Source of the DNA: Bryobacterales bacterium
GTDB taxonomy: Bacteria > Acidobacteriota > Terriglobia > Bryobacterales > UBA6623
DNA: 64,000 bases
Reading direction: 5' to 3'
NCBI GenBank assembly: GCA_022823865.1
Contig: JAJEHF010000011.1
Location: 25,645-89,644, forward strand
The notes under the pieces were generated by a model, which made no database searches, was not told the origin of the DNA, and saw nothing but the letters and a program-made list of their open reading frames with translations. The stretch's first letter is position 1. The number at the start of each line of letters is the position of its first letter. Below are positions 9,353 through 17,153 of this stretch, one piece after another. The translations under genes and the position numbers were made by a program.

Positions 9353-10987
9353 ATGAAGACGGCTTTAGCCTTGGCAGCGGTATTGCTGGGCGCGTGCGCG
9401 TCAACCGACGAGTCCCGGCCCCCAAACTTCCTCGTCATCGTTGCCGACGACATGGGGTTCGCGGATGCGGGTTGCTACGGCGGCGAGATCTCCACGCCGA
9501 ACCTGGATGCGTTGGCCAAGGACGGCCTGCGCTTCACGCAGTTTTACAACACTTCGCGCTGCTGGCCGACGCGCGGGTCGCTGTTGACCGGCTACTACGC
9601 CCAGCAGATCCGGCGCGACTCGATACCCGGCGTCGATCCGCGCGAGTTCGGCGGCCGAGGGACCCGCCCCGATTGGGCGGTGCTGGTCTCGGAACGGCTC
9701 CGCTCCGCCGGTTACCGCTCATACCATTCGGGCAAGTGGCACGTGGACGGGGATCCGCTCGACAACGGGTTCGACCACTCCTACCGGGCCGGCAATCGAG
9801 CCGGCTTCTTCCACCTCATCGGGCATGACAAGGATGGGGTACGGTTGCCCGACTTCGAGCCCGAGCGGGGAGCGCACCTGACCGTCGTTACGGCGGACCA
9901 TGCGATCGAATGCTTGCAGGAGCACGCTGCTGAGCACTCCGAGCGCCCCTTCTTTCAGTACTTGGCGTTTCACGCGCCCCACTTCCCATTGCATGCCACG
10001 CCCGAGGATATCGCCCGCTATCGCGATCGCTACCTCTCGGGATGGGATCGGCTGCGCCAGGAACGGTTTGCCCGCCAGCTCGCGATGGGGATGGCGGGCC
10101 CCCAGCTGTCGCCGCTGGACGAGGATGTCGGCCCGCCGTACGCGTTTCCGGACGGCATCGCGCAGTTGGGGGCGGGCGAGGTCAACCGGCCGGTTCCGTG
10201 GGAGAGCCTCAACCAGGAGCAGCGGAGCTTCCAAGCCGAGAAGATGGCGATCCACGCCGCGATGATCGACCGGATGGACCGCGAGATCGGGCGCGTCTTG
10301 GACCAGTTGCGCACGATGGGCGCGCTGCAGAACACGGTCGTGTTCTTCCTGTCCGACAACGGCGCCAGCGCTGAGATCATGGTGCGCGGGGACGGGCACG
10401 ACCCGGATGCGCCGCTCGGCTCTGCGGGCACATACCTGTGTCTCGGCCCGGGCTTCTCCAGCGCCGCTAATACGCCGTTTCGGCTGCACAAGACTTGGGT
10501 GCACGAGGGGGGCATCGCGACGCCGTTGATCGTGCATTGGCCCGAGGGGATCAGCGCGCGGAACGAATTCCGCAGCACGATCGGGCACGTGATTGACATC
10601 GCGCCCACGATGCTTGAGCTCGCTGGGGTCGAGGCGGCCGACAGTGGCGGGCCGCCGCTGGCCGGTCGGAGCTTGGTGCCTGTGTTCGAGCAGGACGGCG
10701 AGCCACTGCACGAGGCCCTTTGGTTCTACCACCAGGGCAACCGGGCGTTGCGCATGGGGGACTGGAAGATCCTGCACACGGTGCGCACCCGCGACGATGG
10801 CTGGAATTCGGTCGCGGAAGCCGAGGATGCCCGTCCGGGCCAGTGGGCGCTCTACGATCTCTCTTCGGACCGGGCCGAGCAGCACGATCTTGCGCAAGAG
10901 CGCCCTGACAAGCTGCGCGAGCTAGCCTCGAAATGGGATCAGTGGAGGGAGCGCTTCATCCTCGAAGCCGGCCTGCCCGACCAATAG
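9353..10987 (+). CDS. Sulfatase, probable lipoprotein (Cys-type, FGly-dependent)
   Basis: A 544-residue arylsulfatase-family hydrolase. The N-terminus (MKTALALAAVLLGAC) is a lipoprotein signal with lipobox LGAC, so the protein should be acylated and exported. Metal-binding Asp pair VADDMGF at about 31-34, and the sulfatase signature C70-W-P-T-R at 70-74, in which Cys is converted to formylglycine; then GSLLTGYYAQQ. Further family motifs are SGKWHVDGDPLDNGFDH, FHAPHFPLHA and FFLSDNGAS. It removes sulfate esters from organic substrates, likely sulfated carbohydrates given the neighbours. ATG 9353 is chosen because it begins the signal peptide; a TATCCT hexamer ends 10 nt upstream and could be a -10 box giving a very short leader. 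Confidence 0.93.
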   Translation: MKTALALAAVLLGACASTDESRPPNFLVIVADDMGFADAGCYGGEISTPNLDALAKDGLRFTQFYNTSRCWPTRGSLLTGYYAQQIRRDSIPGVDPREFGGRGTRPDWAVLVSERLRSAGYRSYHSGKWHVDGDPLDNGFDHSYRAGNRAGFFHLIGHDKDGVRLPDFEPERGAHLTVVTADHAIECLQEHAAEHSERPFFQYLAFHAPHFPLHATPEDIARYRDRYLSGWDRLRQERFARQLAMGMAGPQLSPLDEDVGPPYAFPDGIAQLGAGEVNRPVPWESLNQEQRSFQAEKMAIHAAMIDRMDREIGRVLDQLRTMGALQNTVVFFLSDNGASAEIMVRGDGHDPDAPLGSAGTYLCLGPGFSSAANTPFRLHKTWVHEGGIATPLIVHWPEGISARNEFRSTIGHVIDIAPTMLELAGVEAADSGGPPLAGRSLVPVFEQDGEPLHEALWFYHQGNRALRMGDWKILHTVRTRDDGWNSVAEAEDARPGQWALYDLSSDRAEQHDLAQERPDKLRELASKWDQWRERFILEAGLPDQ

Positions 10988-10997
10988 GGGACGCGGT

Positions 10998-11014
10998 GTG
11001 CCGGAATCCGGCAC
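10998..11014. terminator. Short perfect hairpin after sulfatase
   Basis: GTGCCGG-AAT-CCGGCAC, a 7-bp perfect stem with a 3-nt loop, begins 11 nt past the sulfatase stop and lies between convergent genes. There is no T-run, so its terminator role is inferred from position only. Confidence 0.4.
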
Positions 11015-11048
11015 GAGCCACCGGTCTGCCGCGCCGGGTCGGATCAGT

Positions 11049-11867
11049 TCAACGCGGGAAGAACTTGCGAAACGACTGGATCGTCATCTCGGCTGCGGCC
11101 TGCGAGTCCGGCAGCGGAAACGCTTCCGCCGACGCGTAGCCCGGGAAGCCGGCCGCGATGAGTTCCCGTGCCACTGGGCCGTGCGACATGTGTCCGAATC
11201 CCGCGGCGCGGCGATTCGAATCGACGAAATGAACGTGTCCGATGCTGTCCGCCGCGGATCGAATCGCCTCTCCGATATCCGCTTCCTCGATGTTCATGTG
11301 AAACAGGTCAGCGAGCAACTGGAGATTGTTGGCGCCGACGGCGGATAGCAGGGCCATCCCCTCTGCCACGGTTCGCACCAAGTCGGTCTCGTAGCGGTTC
11401 AGCGGTTCGAACAGCAGCGCTTGGTCGAGACTCCCGGCGTGGTCGGCGAGAATGCCCAGCGACTCGGCGAGGCGCGCCAGCGCGGCCTCGCGGCTCTGGG
11501 CGTTGCCGGCTCGTCCTTGCATCGAGCCGATAATCGCAGGCGCGCCGAACTCGGCCCCGAAGTCGATGATCTCCTTCACGAATTCCGAGGCTTGCCGTCG
11601 GGCACGCTCGTCCGGGTCACACAGGCTGTGCCCGTGCACGATCATCCCGGCACCGGTTCCGACGGCAGCCAGGCGCAGGTCGTGCAGCCGCAGCAGTGCG
11701 CCCAGTTCTGTCCGGTCTACGTGATGCCCGGAGGGGGCGAAGATTTCGATGCCGTCGAACCCCAGTGCGGCGGCCTGTTGGCACGCGCCGGGGAGGTCGT
11801 CGTGGAAGACGAACGGCCCCGCGCTTGCTTCGGGCACGAGGCAGACCGTGACGGCTGACAGAACCAC
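11049..11867 (-). CDS. Sugar phosphate isomerase/epimerase-type TIM-barrel protein
   Basis: A 272-residue cytoplasmic protein of the xylose-isomerase-like/AP-endonuclease-2 TIM-barrel superfamily. Visible signatures: GFDGIEIF (strand with metal Glu), the GSMQGRAG loop, LLFEPLNRYETD (metal-binding Glu and Asn), LLADLFHMNIEE and GHVHFVDSNRRAAGFGHM (His and Asp ligands), ending with a GYASAEAFPL strand. Members isomerise or epimerise keto- and aldo-sugars or inositols, often partnered with an NAD dehydrogenase. It begins with GTG only 2 nt after the stop of the zinc dehydrogenase, so the pair is a translationally linked operon. Exact substrate unknown. Confidence 0.88.
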   Translation of the reverse strand: MVLSAVTVCLVPEASAGPFVFHDDLPGACQQAAALGFDGIEIFAPSGHHVDRTELGALLRLHDLRLAAVGTGAGMIVHGHSLCDPDERARRQASEFVKEIIDFGAEFGAPAIIGSMQGRAGNAQSREAALARLAESLGILADHAGSLDQALLFEPLNRYETDLVRTVAEGMALLSAVGANNLQLLADLFHMNIEEADIGEAIRSAADSIGHVHFVDSNRRAAGFGHMSHGPVARELIAAGFPGYASAEAFPLPDSQAAAEMTIQSFRKFFPR

Positions 11868-11869
11868 GG

Positions 11870-12898
11870 TCAGTCGTTGACCTCGATGATCGCCTTGATC
11901 ACCCCGGACTCCGGCCGCGTGTAGCCTTCGAAGTCCGCCACAACTTGCTCGAAGGGTGTGCGGTGCGTGATCCAGGGTCGCGTGTCGATCGTGCCGTCTT
12001 CGATCAGGCCGATGATGCGCCCGAAGTCGCTGGGCAGGGCGTTGCGAGAGCCCTTGATGGTCATCTCCGGCCGGTGCAGGGCAGGGTGGGGAAAGACTAC
12101 CTTCTCGGTCGTGATGCCGACATAGACCAGCGTGCCGGTATGCGCCACGAAAGCCAGCGCTCCGCTCATCGACGCGGGGCTGCCGGTGGCGTCAGTCACA
12201 AGCGAGTACATGTCCCCCCCGGTAATGGCGCGCGCTTGCTCGATGGCACTCTCGCTGTCCTCGAACACGATCGTGTTGCGAACGCCGTATTGGCGGCGGC
12301 AGAACTCCAAGCGCGATGCCACCCGGTCCATGACCGTGATCTCCGCGCCTGTCAGGCGTGTGAACTCCAGCGTGGCCAGTCCAATCGGGCCAGCGCCGAT
12401 GATTAGGACCGGACTTCCGCGAGCCGGAGCCCCCCGGTCTGTCGCATGGCAGCCGATGCCGAGTGTCTCGACGAGTGCGAGCTGTTCAAACGAGAGCTTG
12501 CGAGAAACGTGGAGCTTCTCCGCGCGGATCAAGAAGCGGTCGCAGAGCCCTCCGTCGATCATCACTCCGATCACTTCCAAGCTCTCGCAGCAGTTGGGGC
12601 TTCCGCAGCGGCAGGCGTAGCACGCTCCACAGTTCATGTAGGGTTCAACGCTGCAGCGGTCGCCGGATCCGACGTTGGTCACTCCAGTGCCGATCTCGAG
12701 CACTGTGACGCCGAGTTCGTGCCCGGGCACGCGTGGGTAGCGGAAGAATGGCATCTTCCCCAGGTATCCGCTGTAGTCCGTGCCGCAGATGCCCATGCGA
12801 TGGGTCTGGACCAAGGCCATGCCCGGGCCGGGAGCCGTGGGCTCGTCGATCTCGACGTATTCGAGACACCGGGGCTGTTCCAGTCGGATTGCTCGCAT
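11870..12898 (-). CDS. Zinc-dependent alcohol/polyol dehydrogenase (MDR family)
   Basis: A 342-residue medium-chain dehydrogenase. Catalytic zinc ligands are C38 (GICGTD) and H60-E61 (PGHE); the structural zinc lobe is C90-x2-C93-x2-C96-x7-C104. The Rossmann motif reads GAGPIGLATLE, near residue 168. This combination is typical of threonine, sorbitol or galactonate-type dehydrogenases that oxidise a secondary alcohol with NAD(P). It is co-transcribed with the downstream TIM-barrel isomerase, and the flanking sulfatases and symporter suggest a sugar or polyol released from a sulfated glycan as substrate (inference). No unusual residues. Confidence 0.9.
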   Translation of the reverse strand: MRAIRLEQPRCLEYVEIDEPTAPGPGMALVQTHRMGICGTDYSGYLGKMPFFRYPRVPGHELGVTVLEIGTGVTNVGSGDRCSVEPYMNCGACYACRCGSPNCCESLEVIGVMIDGGLCDRFLIRAEKLHVSRKLSFEQLALVETLGIGCHATDRGAPARGSPVLIIGAGPIGLATLEFTRLTGAEITVMDRVASRLEFCRRQYGVRNTIVFEDSESAIEQARAITGGDMYSLVTDATGSPASMSGALAFVAHTGTLVYVGITTEKVVFPHPALHRPEMTIKGSRNALPSDFGRIIGLIEDGTIDTRPWITHRTPFEQVVADFEGYTRPESGVIKAIIEVND

Positions 12899-13098
12899 AA
12901 GAGGCTAGGTCGCGGTGCGACCGTTACATTGAGCAGGGATTCGGGCCGCTCGATCGCTCAGATTAGCACTGGCCACGGAAGTTGCGCAAACAAGCAACTG
13001 GACAACTGGACACTCAGGCCAGCGGCGGCCTGGCCGCCGAGGCTGTAGTGGGCCGACTCATCGCCCGCGCGAGTTCGGCGGCGGTACCGCTGCGTCGA
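12899..13098. other. Intergenic region with no recognisable gene
   Basis: 200 bp between two minus-strand genes (dehydrogenase start and DUF1761 stop). I see no coding region. It should contain the dehydrogenase promoter, but no clear -35/-10 pair or ribosome-binding site stands out. Confidence 0.5.
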
Positions 13099-13503
13099 TT
13101 AGAAGCTGGCGACGATGAGCGCCTGAACGACCAAGACGCCGAGCCAGTGCGCCGAGTCAAGGACTGTCAGCTTCGCCTTGGCTCCTTGGAAGGCATTGTT
13201 GGTGGCCATGGAGGTCACGATCAATCCAAGCCAGAGGATGACGGCTGACCTAATGGCGCCGACCGAGCTCATGCCCTCCGAGCCCTGCTGATCGAAGTGC
13301 CATGCCAGCACCGAGCCCATCACCAATAGCGACACGAAGCTGGTGACGAACGGACCCGCTGATCGGCCCTTGATGTCCTCTTCGGTCTTGCCGATGGCGT
13401 CGAGCCAGTGCTTGCCGAGCAGCGTGTAGTAGATGGCGCCGAACGCGAACCCGGCAATGGCTCCCAAGAGGACGCCTACGAGATTGATGCCTGCGATGGT
13501 CAT
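13099..13503 (-). CDS. DUF1761-type small integral membrane protein
   Basis: 134 residues with four predicted membrane helices (about 6-26, 50-70, 83-103 and 113-133). The opening INLVGVLLGAIAGFAFGAIYYTLLGKHWLDAIG and the later SAVILWLGLIVTS and NNAFQGAKAKLTVLDSAHWL (each quoted only in part) match the DUF1761 pattern with Gly-rich helix 1 and a W-x-x-x-G-K/T loop. Function of the family is unknown. ATG 13503 has a strong AAGGAGA ribosome-binding site 6 nt upstream, which settles the start. It stands alone, divergent from the DUF1080 gene. Confidence 0.8.
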   Translation of the reverse strand: MTIAGINLVGVLLGAIAGFAFGAIYYTLLGKHWLDAIGKTEEDIKGRSAGPFVTSFVSLLVMGSVLAWHFDQQGSEGMSSVGAIRSAVILWLGLIVTSMATNNAFQGAKAKLTVLDSAHWLGVLVVQALIVASF

Positions 13504-13690
13504 AGTTTCTCCTTGGCGCTTCCAACTGATACCGCGAGTTGGCCGAAAGGAGGGCCCGTCTCGAAAAAGCGCCGCAAGCATCATACTCGGACTGCCAGGG
13601 TCGGTCAATGTCACGGGCAACTGCGGCTCGGGCCATGCGCCGAGACTCAGCTGGCTAGACGCCTCGCTCGCACGAGAGTCCGCCGAAACG

Positions 13691-13696
13691 TACAAT
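13691..13696 (+). promoter_or_regulatory. Candidate -10 box (TACAAT) upstream of the DUF1080 gene
   Basis: TACAAT, 62 nt before the ATG at 13759, matches the TANNNT pattern seen before many genes in this window. No convincing -35 hexamer is seen at 16-18 nt. Confidence 0.4.
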
Positions 13697-13758
13697 ACTG
13701 GGCGCAACCATCGTGTGAACGCTAGGCTTCGCGACGGTGGACAGTAGGAGTGGCGACC

Positions 13759-14562
13759 ATGACTTATCTGAAATTGAACTGTAAGTTACTGATTTGCCTT
13801 GCTTTCGCGACTTCGCTCGGTGCTGCGGACGCTCGGCCGCAGGGTGAGCCGATCCAGCTTTTCTCCGGCAAGAGCATGGAGAATTTCGACACGTTTGTCT
13901 TCGGCCAGGGCTTCAACCACGACCCGCACGGGGTCTTCCGAGTGGTCGACGGCATGATTCGCGTCGAGGGGATGCCCTACGGGTACTTCGTCACCAAGGA
14001 AGAATTCGGCGACTTCGTCTTGCATGTCGAGTTCAAGTGGGGCGATGCCACGCACGGTCGCCGCAAGAACAAGGCCCGGGACAGCGGCATCCTCTATCGC
14101 GCCATCGACCTCAAGCGCCGCGCCCAAGCGGCGAAGTCGAATGGCACGATCTGGCCCGAAGCCCTGGAGTTCCAGATCATGGAGGGCGGCACTGGCGATG
14201 TCATCCTGCTCGGCGGCGCCCAGATGACCGTGAACGGTGTCAGAAAGGGCGGCAAGCTCGGCATCCAGATTGATCGGTTTAACAAGACCGACCTAGGCCG
14301 CGTCGATGGCTGGCCGAAGCACTACCGGGAGCCGGCCGGCTTTCGGGATCCGAACAACGAAGTCGAGAAGCCTCACGGCGAGTGGAATCTCTTGGAGATG
14401 GTCGCCGAAGGCGATCGCGTCAAGTACTGGGTCAACGGGGTGCTCGTCATGGAGGGTCAGGACGCCAGCCTGGCGAAAGGCAAGATTCTGTTCCAATCGG
14501 AAGGGTCGGAGCTGTATTTCCGCGGCATCAACGTCTGGCCCCTGCCGGCCCGCGGGCAGTAG
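13759..14562 (+). CDS. DUF1080 (3-keto-disaccharide hydrolase-like) secreted protein
   Basis: 267 residues: signal peptide (about 1-24, ending in A-A-D-A) followed by a single concanavalin-like beta-sandwich of the DUF1080 / 3-keto-glucoside hydrolase family. Family motifs: LFSGKSMENFDTF, VVDGMIRVEG, FVLHVEFKW, ARDSGILYR, EFQIMEGGTGD and WNLLEMVAEGDRVKYWVNG, ending with FQSEGSELYFRGI. Characterised relatives cleave or bind 3-keto-oligosaccharides outside the cytoplasm. The ATG at 13759 is chosen over GTG 13750 because TAGGAG sits 8 nt upstream. It lies just before a Tat-exported sulfatase, consistent with glycan processing. Confidence 0.9.
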   Translation: MTYLKLNCKLLICLAFATSLGAADARPQGEPIQLFSGKSMENFDTFVFGQGFNHDPHGVFRVVDGMIRVEGMPYGYFVTKEEFGDFVLHVEFKWGDATHGRRKNKARDSGILYRAIDLKRRAQAAKSNGTIWPEALEFQIMEGGTGDVILLGGAQMTVNGVRKGGKLGIQIDRFNKTDLGRVDGWPKHYREPAGFRDPNNEVEKPHGEWNLLEMVAEGDRVKYWVNGVLVMEGQDASLAKGKILFQSEGSELYFRGINVWPLPARGQ

Positions 14563-14755
14563 GTCTCGGGCCAGCGCGAAACGAATCTCTCGATCGCGCC
14601 GTACACCTCCTCTTCAGCGGTCCGATCACGCGGTCGCAGCGACGAGGCGTGACGGCGCTGCGATCCCAAGCGGCGGCGGGAGGCACCACCGGCATCCGCC
14701 CCGGCAGGCGAGGCTGGTCTAGCGCTGGGCAGGGATTGGTAGTCCAGTCGGGCGG

Positions 14756-14761
14756 TATGAT
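14756..14761 (+). promoter_or_regulatory. Candidate -10 box (TATGAT) for a leaderless sulfatase mRNA
   Basis: TATGAT is followed by 7 nt and then ATG 14769, so transcription would start at or next to the start codon. No ribosome-binding site suits ATG 14769, which supports a leaderless reading. Confidence 0.5.
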
Positions 14762-14768
14762 GTGCCGT

Positions 14769-16463
14769 ATGAGTCAATTCGGTTCTTCGTTCAGTCGCCG
14801 CGACCTCTTGCGCATGGGCGCCGCGGCCTCGGCGCTGCCTTGGGCCTGCTCGACCTCCAGCCGGACCGAGGGGGCCGGCAAGCGGCCCAACATCATTGTC
14901 ACGATGGCGGACGACATGGGCTTCTCCGACATCGGCTGCTACGGTGGCGAGGTCAACACACCGGTGCTGGACGGCCTCGCCGCGAACGGCCTGCGCTTCC
15001 GCTCGTTCTACAACTACGCCCGCTGCTGTCCCACGCGGGCCTCGCTGGTAACGGGGCTCTACCCGCATCAAGCAGGCGTCGGGCACATGATGAGCGAATT
15101 CCGCAAGGATGGCGAGCCGATTCCGTCCTACATGGGCAATCTCAACAAGAGCTGTGTCACCTTCGCCGAGGTTCTGAAGTCGGCCGGCTATTCGACGCTG
15201 ATGAGCGGCAAGTGGCACGTCACGCCTGCGGAGGGTTCGGGCGGGAAGGTAGACCGCTCGAACTGGCCGATGCAGCGCGGGTTCGACAAGTTCTTCGGCA
15301 CCATCCACGGCGCGGGATCGTTTTACGATCCGGCCTCGCTCACGCGCGGGAACGAGCCCGAAGATCCGGGCCCTGACTTCTACTACACGACCGCGATCGG
15401 CGAGAACGCCTCGCAGTTCATCGGCGAGGCGCTCGACGAGGACCCCGATGCCCCGTTCTTCCTCTACATGCCCTTCACTTCCCCCCACTGGCCGCTGCAC
15501 GCCCCGGAAGAGGCTATTGCCAAGTACAAGGGACGCTACGACATGGGCTGGGACGCCCTCAGGGAGGAGCGCCTGCAGCGCATGCGCGAAATGGGGGTAG
15601 TGGACGAGACGGCAGGCATGAGCGACCGCGATCCATCCCAGCTGCCGTGGGAAGAGGCGCCGGACAAGGCATGGCAGGCCCGCCGCATGGAGGTTTATGC
15701 GGCCCAGATCGAGCTGATGGACGAAGCGATCGGCCAGGTCGTCGACACGCTAAGGGAGCGCGGCGAGCTGGACAACACCTTGATCCTGTTCCTTGCCGAC
15801 AACGGCGGTTGTGCAGAGGAAGCGCGCGAGACCTGGAAAGCCCTTCACATCCCCACCGAGACCTACGCCGGCGAGCCGGTCGCGGTCGGCAACAACCCCG
15901 AGATCATGCCGGGAGCCGAGGAGGATTACCAGAGTTATGGGATTCCCTGGGCGAATGTTTCGAATACGCCGTTCCGCTACTACAAGCACTATGTCCACGA
16001 GGGTGGGATTGCGTCCCCCTTGGTGGCGCACTGGCCTGCCGGGATCACGGCGCAAGGCGGCTGGACAGACCAAGTCGGCCACTTGATCGACATCATGGCT
16101 ACCTGCGTGGACGTGGCCGGAGCCGCGTATCCCGAGACGTACGGCGGCAACGCGATCCAGCCGATGGAGGGGGCCTCTCTCGCACCGCTCTTCACCGGAG
16201 GCGCGGCCAAGGGCCACCCCGAGGGGCTGTATTGGGAGCACGAGGGCAACCGCGCGGTGCGCAGCGGCGACTGGAAGCTCGTCTCCAAGTGGTCCGATCC
16301 CGAGGACGGCCGCTGGGAGCTCTACGACCTCGGGCAGGATCGCAGCGAATTGAACGATCTCGCGGCCGACATGCCCGACAAGGTGGCCGAGCTGGCGGGC
16401 ATGTGGGACGCTTGGGCCGAGCGCGTCGGCGTGATCGAGTGGCGCTCGTGGGATCCTCGCTGA
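14769..16463 (+). CDS. Sulfatase exported by the Tat pathway (Cys-type)
   Basis: A 564-residue sulfatase. The N-terminus has a twin-arginine signal, S-F-S-R-R-D-L-L-R-M-G, followed by an Ala-rich hydrophobic stretch; the LPWACS sequence after it could also be a lipobox. Metal site TMADDMGFSD near 45-55, then signature C86-C-P-T-R90 with the FGly Cys at 86, followed by ASLVTGLYPHQAG. Other family blocks are SGKWHV, FTSPHWPLHAP, LFLADNGGCAEE and HEGGIASPLVAHWP. Closest in style to the large arylsulfatase A/AtsA group. Candidate starts are ATG 14757, 14760 and 14769; 14769 is preferred because a TATGAT box ends 7 nt upstream. Exported desulfation of a glycan is the likely role. Confidence 0.93.
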   Translation: MSQFGSSFSRRDLLRMGAAASALPWACSTSSRTEGAGKRPNIIVTMADDMGFSDIGCYGGEVNTPVLDGLAANGLRFRSFYNYARCCPTRASLVTGLYPHQAGVGHMMSEFRKDGEPIPSYMGNLNKSCVTFAEVLKSAGYSTLMSGKWHVTPAEGSGGKVDRSNWPMQRGFDKFFGTIHGAGSFYDPASLTRGNEPEDPGPDFYYTTAIGENASQFIGEALDEDPDAPFFLYMPFTSPHWPLHAPEEAIAKYKGRYDMGWDALREERLQRMREMGVVDETAGMSDRDPSQLPWEEAPDKAWQARRMEVYAAQIELMDEAIGQVVDTLRERGELDNTLILFLADNGGCAEEARETWKALHIPTETYAGEPVAVGNNPEIMPGAEEDYQSYGIPWANVSNTPFRYYKHYVHEGGIASPLVAHWPAGITAQGGWTDQVGHLIDIMATCVDVAGAAYPETYGGNAIQPMEGASLAPLFTGGAAKGHPEGLYWEHEGNRAVRSGDWKLVSKWSDPEDGRWELYDLGQDRSELNDLAADMPDKVAELAGMWDAWAERVGVIEWRSWDPR

Positions 16464-16521
16464 GGCCCGCCGCAAGTCGCCAATAGCTGCTCCTGCGCAT
16501 CTGGCACGTCTGGGTCCGGCC

Positions 16522-17139
16522 ATGTACTGCATCGGTATCGCCGGCCGCTCCGGGTCGGGCAAGACCCGCGTGGCGACGGAATTGGCACACCTGTGGCCGC
16601 GGGCGGGCGTGCTCGCCACTGACGCCTACTACCGCGATCTTTCCCACCTGAGCGCAGCCGAGCGCGGAGCGGTGAATTTCGATGCCCCCGCGGCGCTGGA
16701 CTGGGAGCTTCTGGTCGCCGATCTAGCGCGGCTGCGTTCCGGGGTTCCGGCGAGAGTCCCGCGCTACGACTTCGCGACCCACACGAGGATGCCCGAGCCT
16801 GCCCCGCTCGCCCCCCGCGAGGTCCTGATCGTGGAGGGGCTGTTCGCCCTGTTCGACCGCCGCGTCCGCAAGATGCTGGATCTGGCGGTGTTCATCGATG
16901 CGTCCGAGCAGGAGTGCCTGCGCCGCAGGATCGAGCGCGACGTCGCCAGCCGGGGCCGGACCGAGGCGTTCGCGCGGGCGCAATGGGAACGCCACGCGGC
17001 CCCGATGTACCAACGCCACGTGTTCCCGACCAAGGCCTACGCCGACCTGCTCTTGGACGGGACCGCGCCGCCGGCTGGTTCGGCGCGCTCCGTCGCGGAC
17101 GCGCTGGCGCGCATCGCGGCCGGCTCCGCGGCGCGCTAG
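16522..17139 (+). CDS. udk: Uridine-kinase-like P-loop nucleoside kinase
   Basis: 205 residues, all of the uridine kinase/phosphoribulokinase P-loop family. Walker A GRSGSGKT at about 8-15; substrate Asp in TDAYYRDLSHL; NFDAPAALDWELL corresponds to the conserved N-F-D-x-P-x-A-x-D segment; VLIVEGLFALFD is the Walker B strand; a basic lid segment, RRRIERDVASRGRT, follows. These features fit uridine/cytidine kinase of pyrimidine salvage, although the protein is shorter than typical Udk and could phosphorylate another nucleoside or sugar. It sits 14 nt before an ABC-F gene in the same direction, with a separate -10-like box between them. Confidence 0.8.
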   Translation: MYCIGIAGRSGSGKTRVATELAHLWPRAGVLATDAYYRDLSHLSAAERGAVNFDAPAALDWELLVADLARLRSGVPARVPRYDFATHTRMPEPAPLAPREVLIVEGLFALFDRRVRKMLDLAVFIDASEQECLRRRIERDVASRGRTEAFARAQWERHAAPMYQRHVFPTKAYADLLLDGTAPPAGSARSVADALARIAAGSAAR

Positions 17140-17140
17140 C

Positions 17141-17146
17141 TACACT
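17141..17146 (+). promoter_or_regulatory. Candidate -10 box (GC-TACACT) for a leaderless ABC-F mRNA
   Basis: TACACT, preceded by GC, ends 7 nt before ATG 17154 in the 14-nt gap after the kinase gene. There is no ribosome-binding site, so a leaderless internal transcript is plausible. Confidence 0.45.
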
Positions 17147-17153
17147 CGGACTA

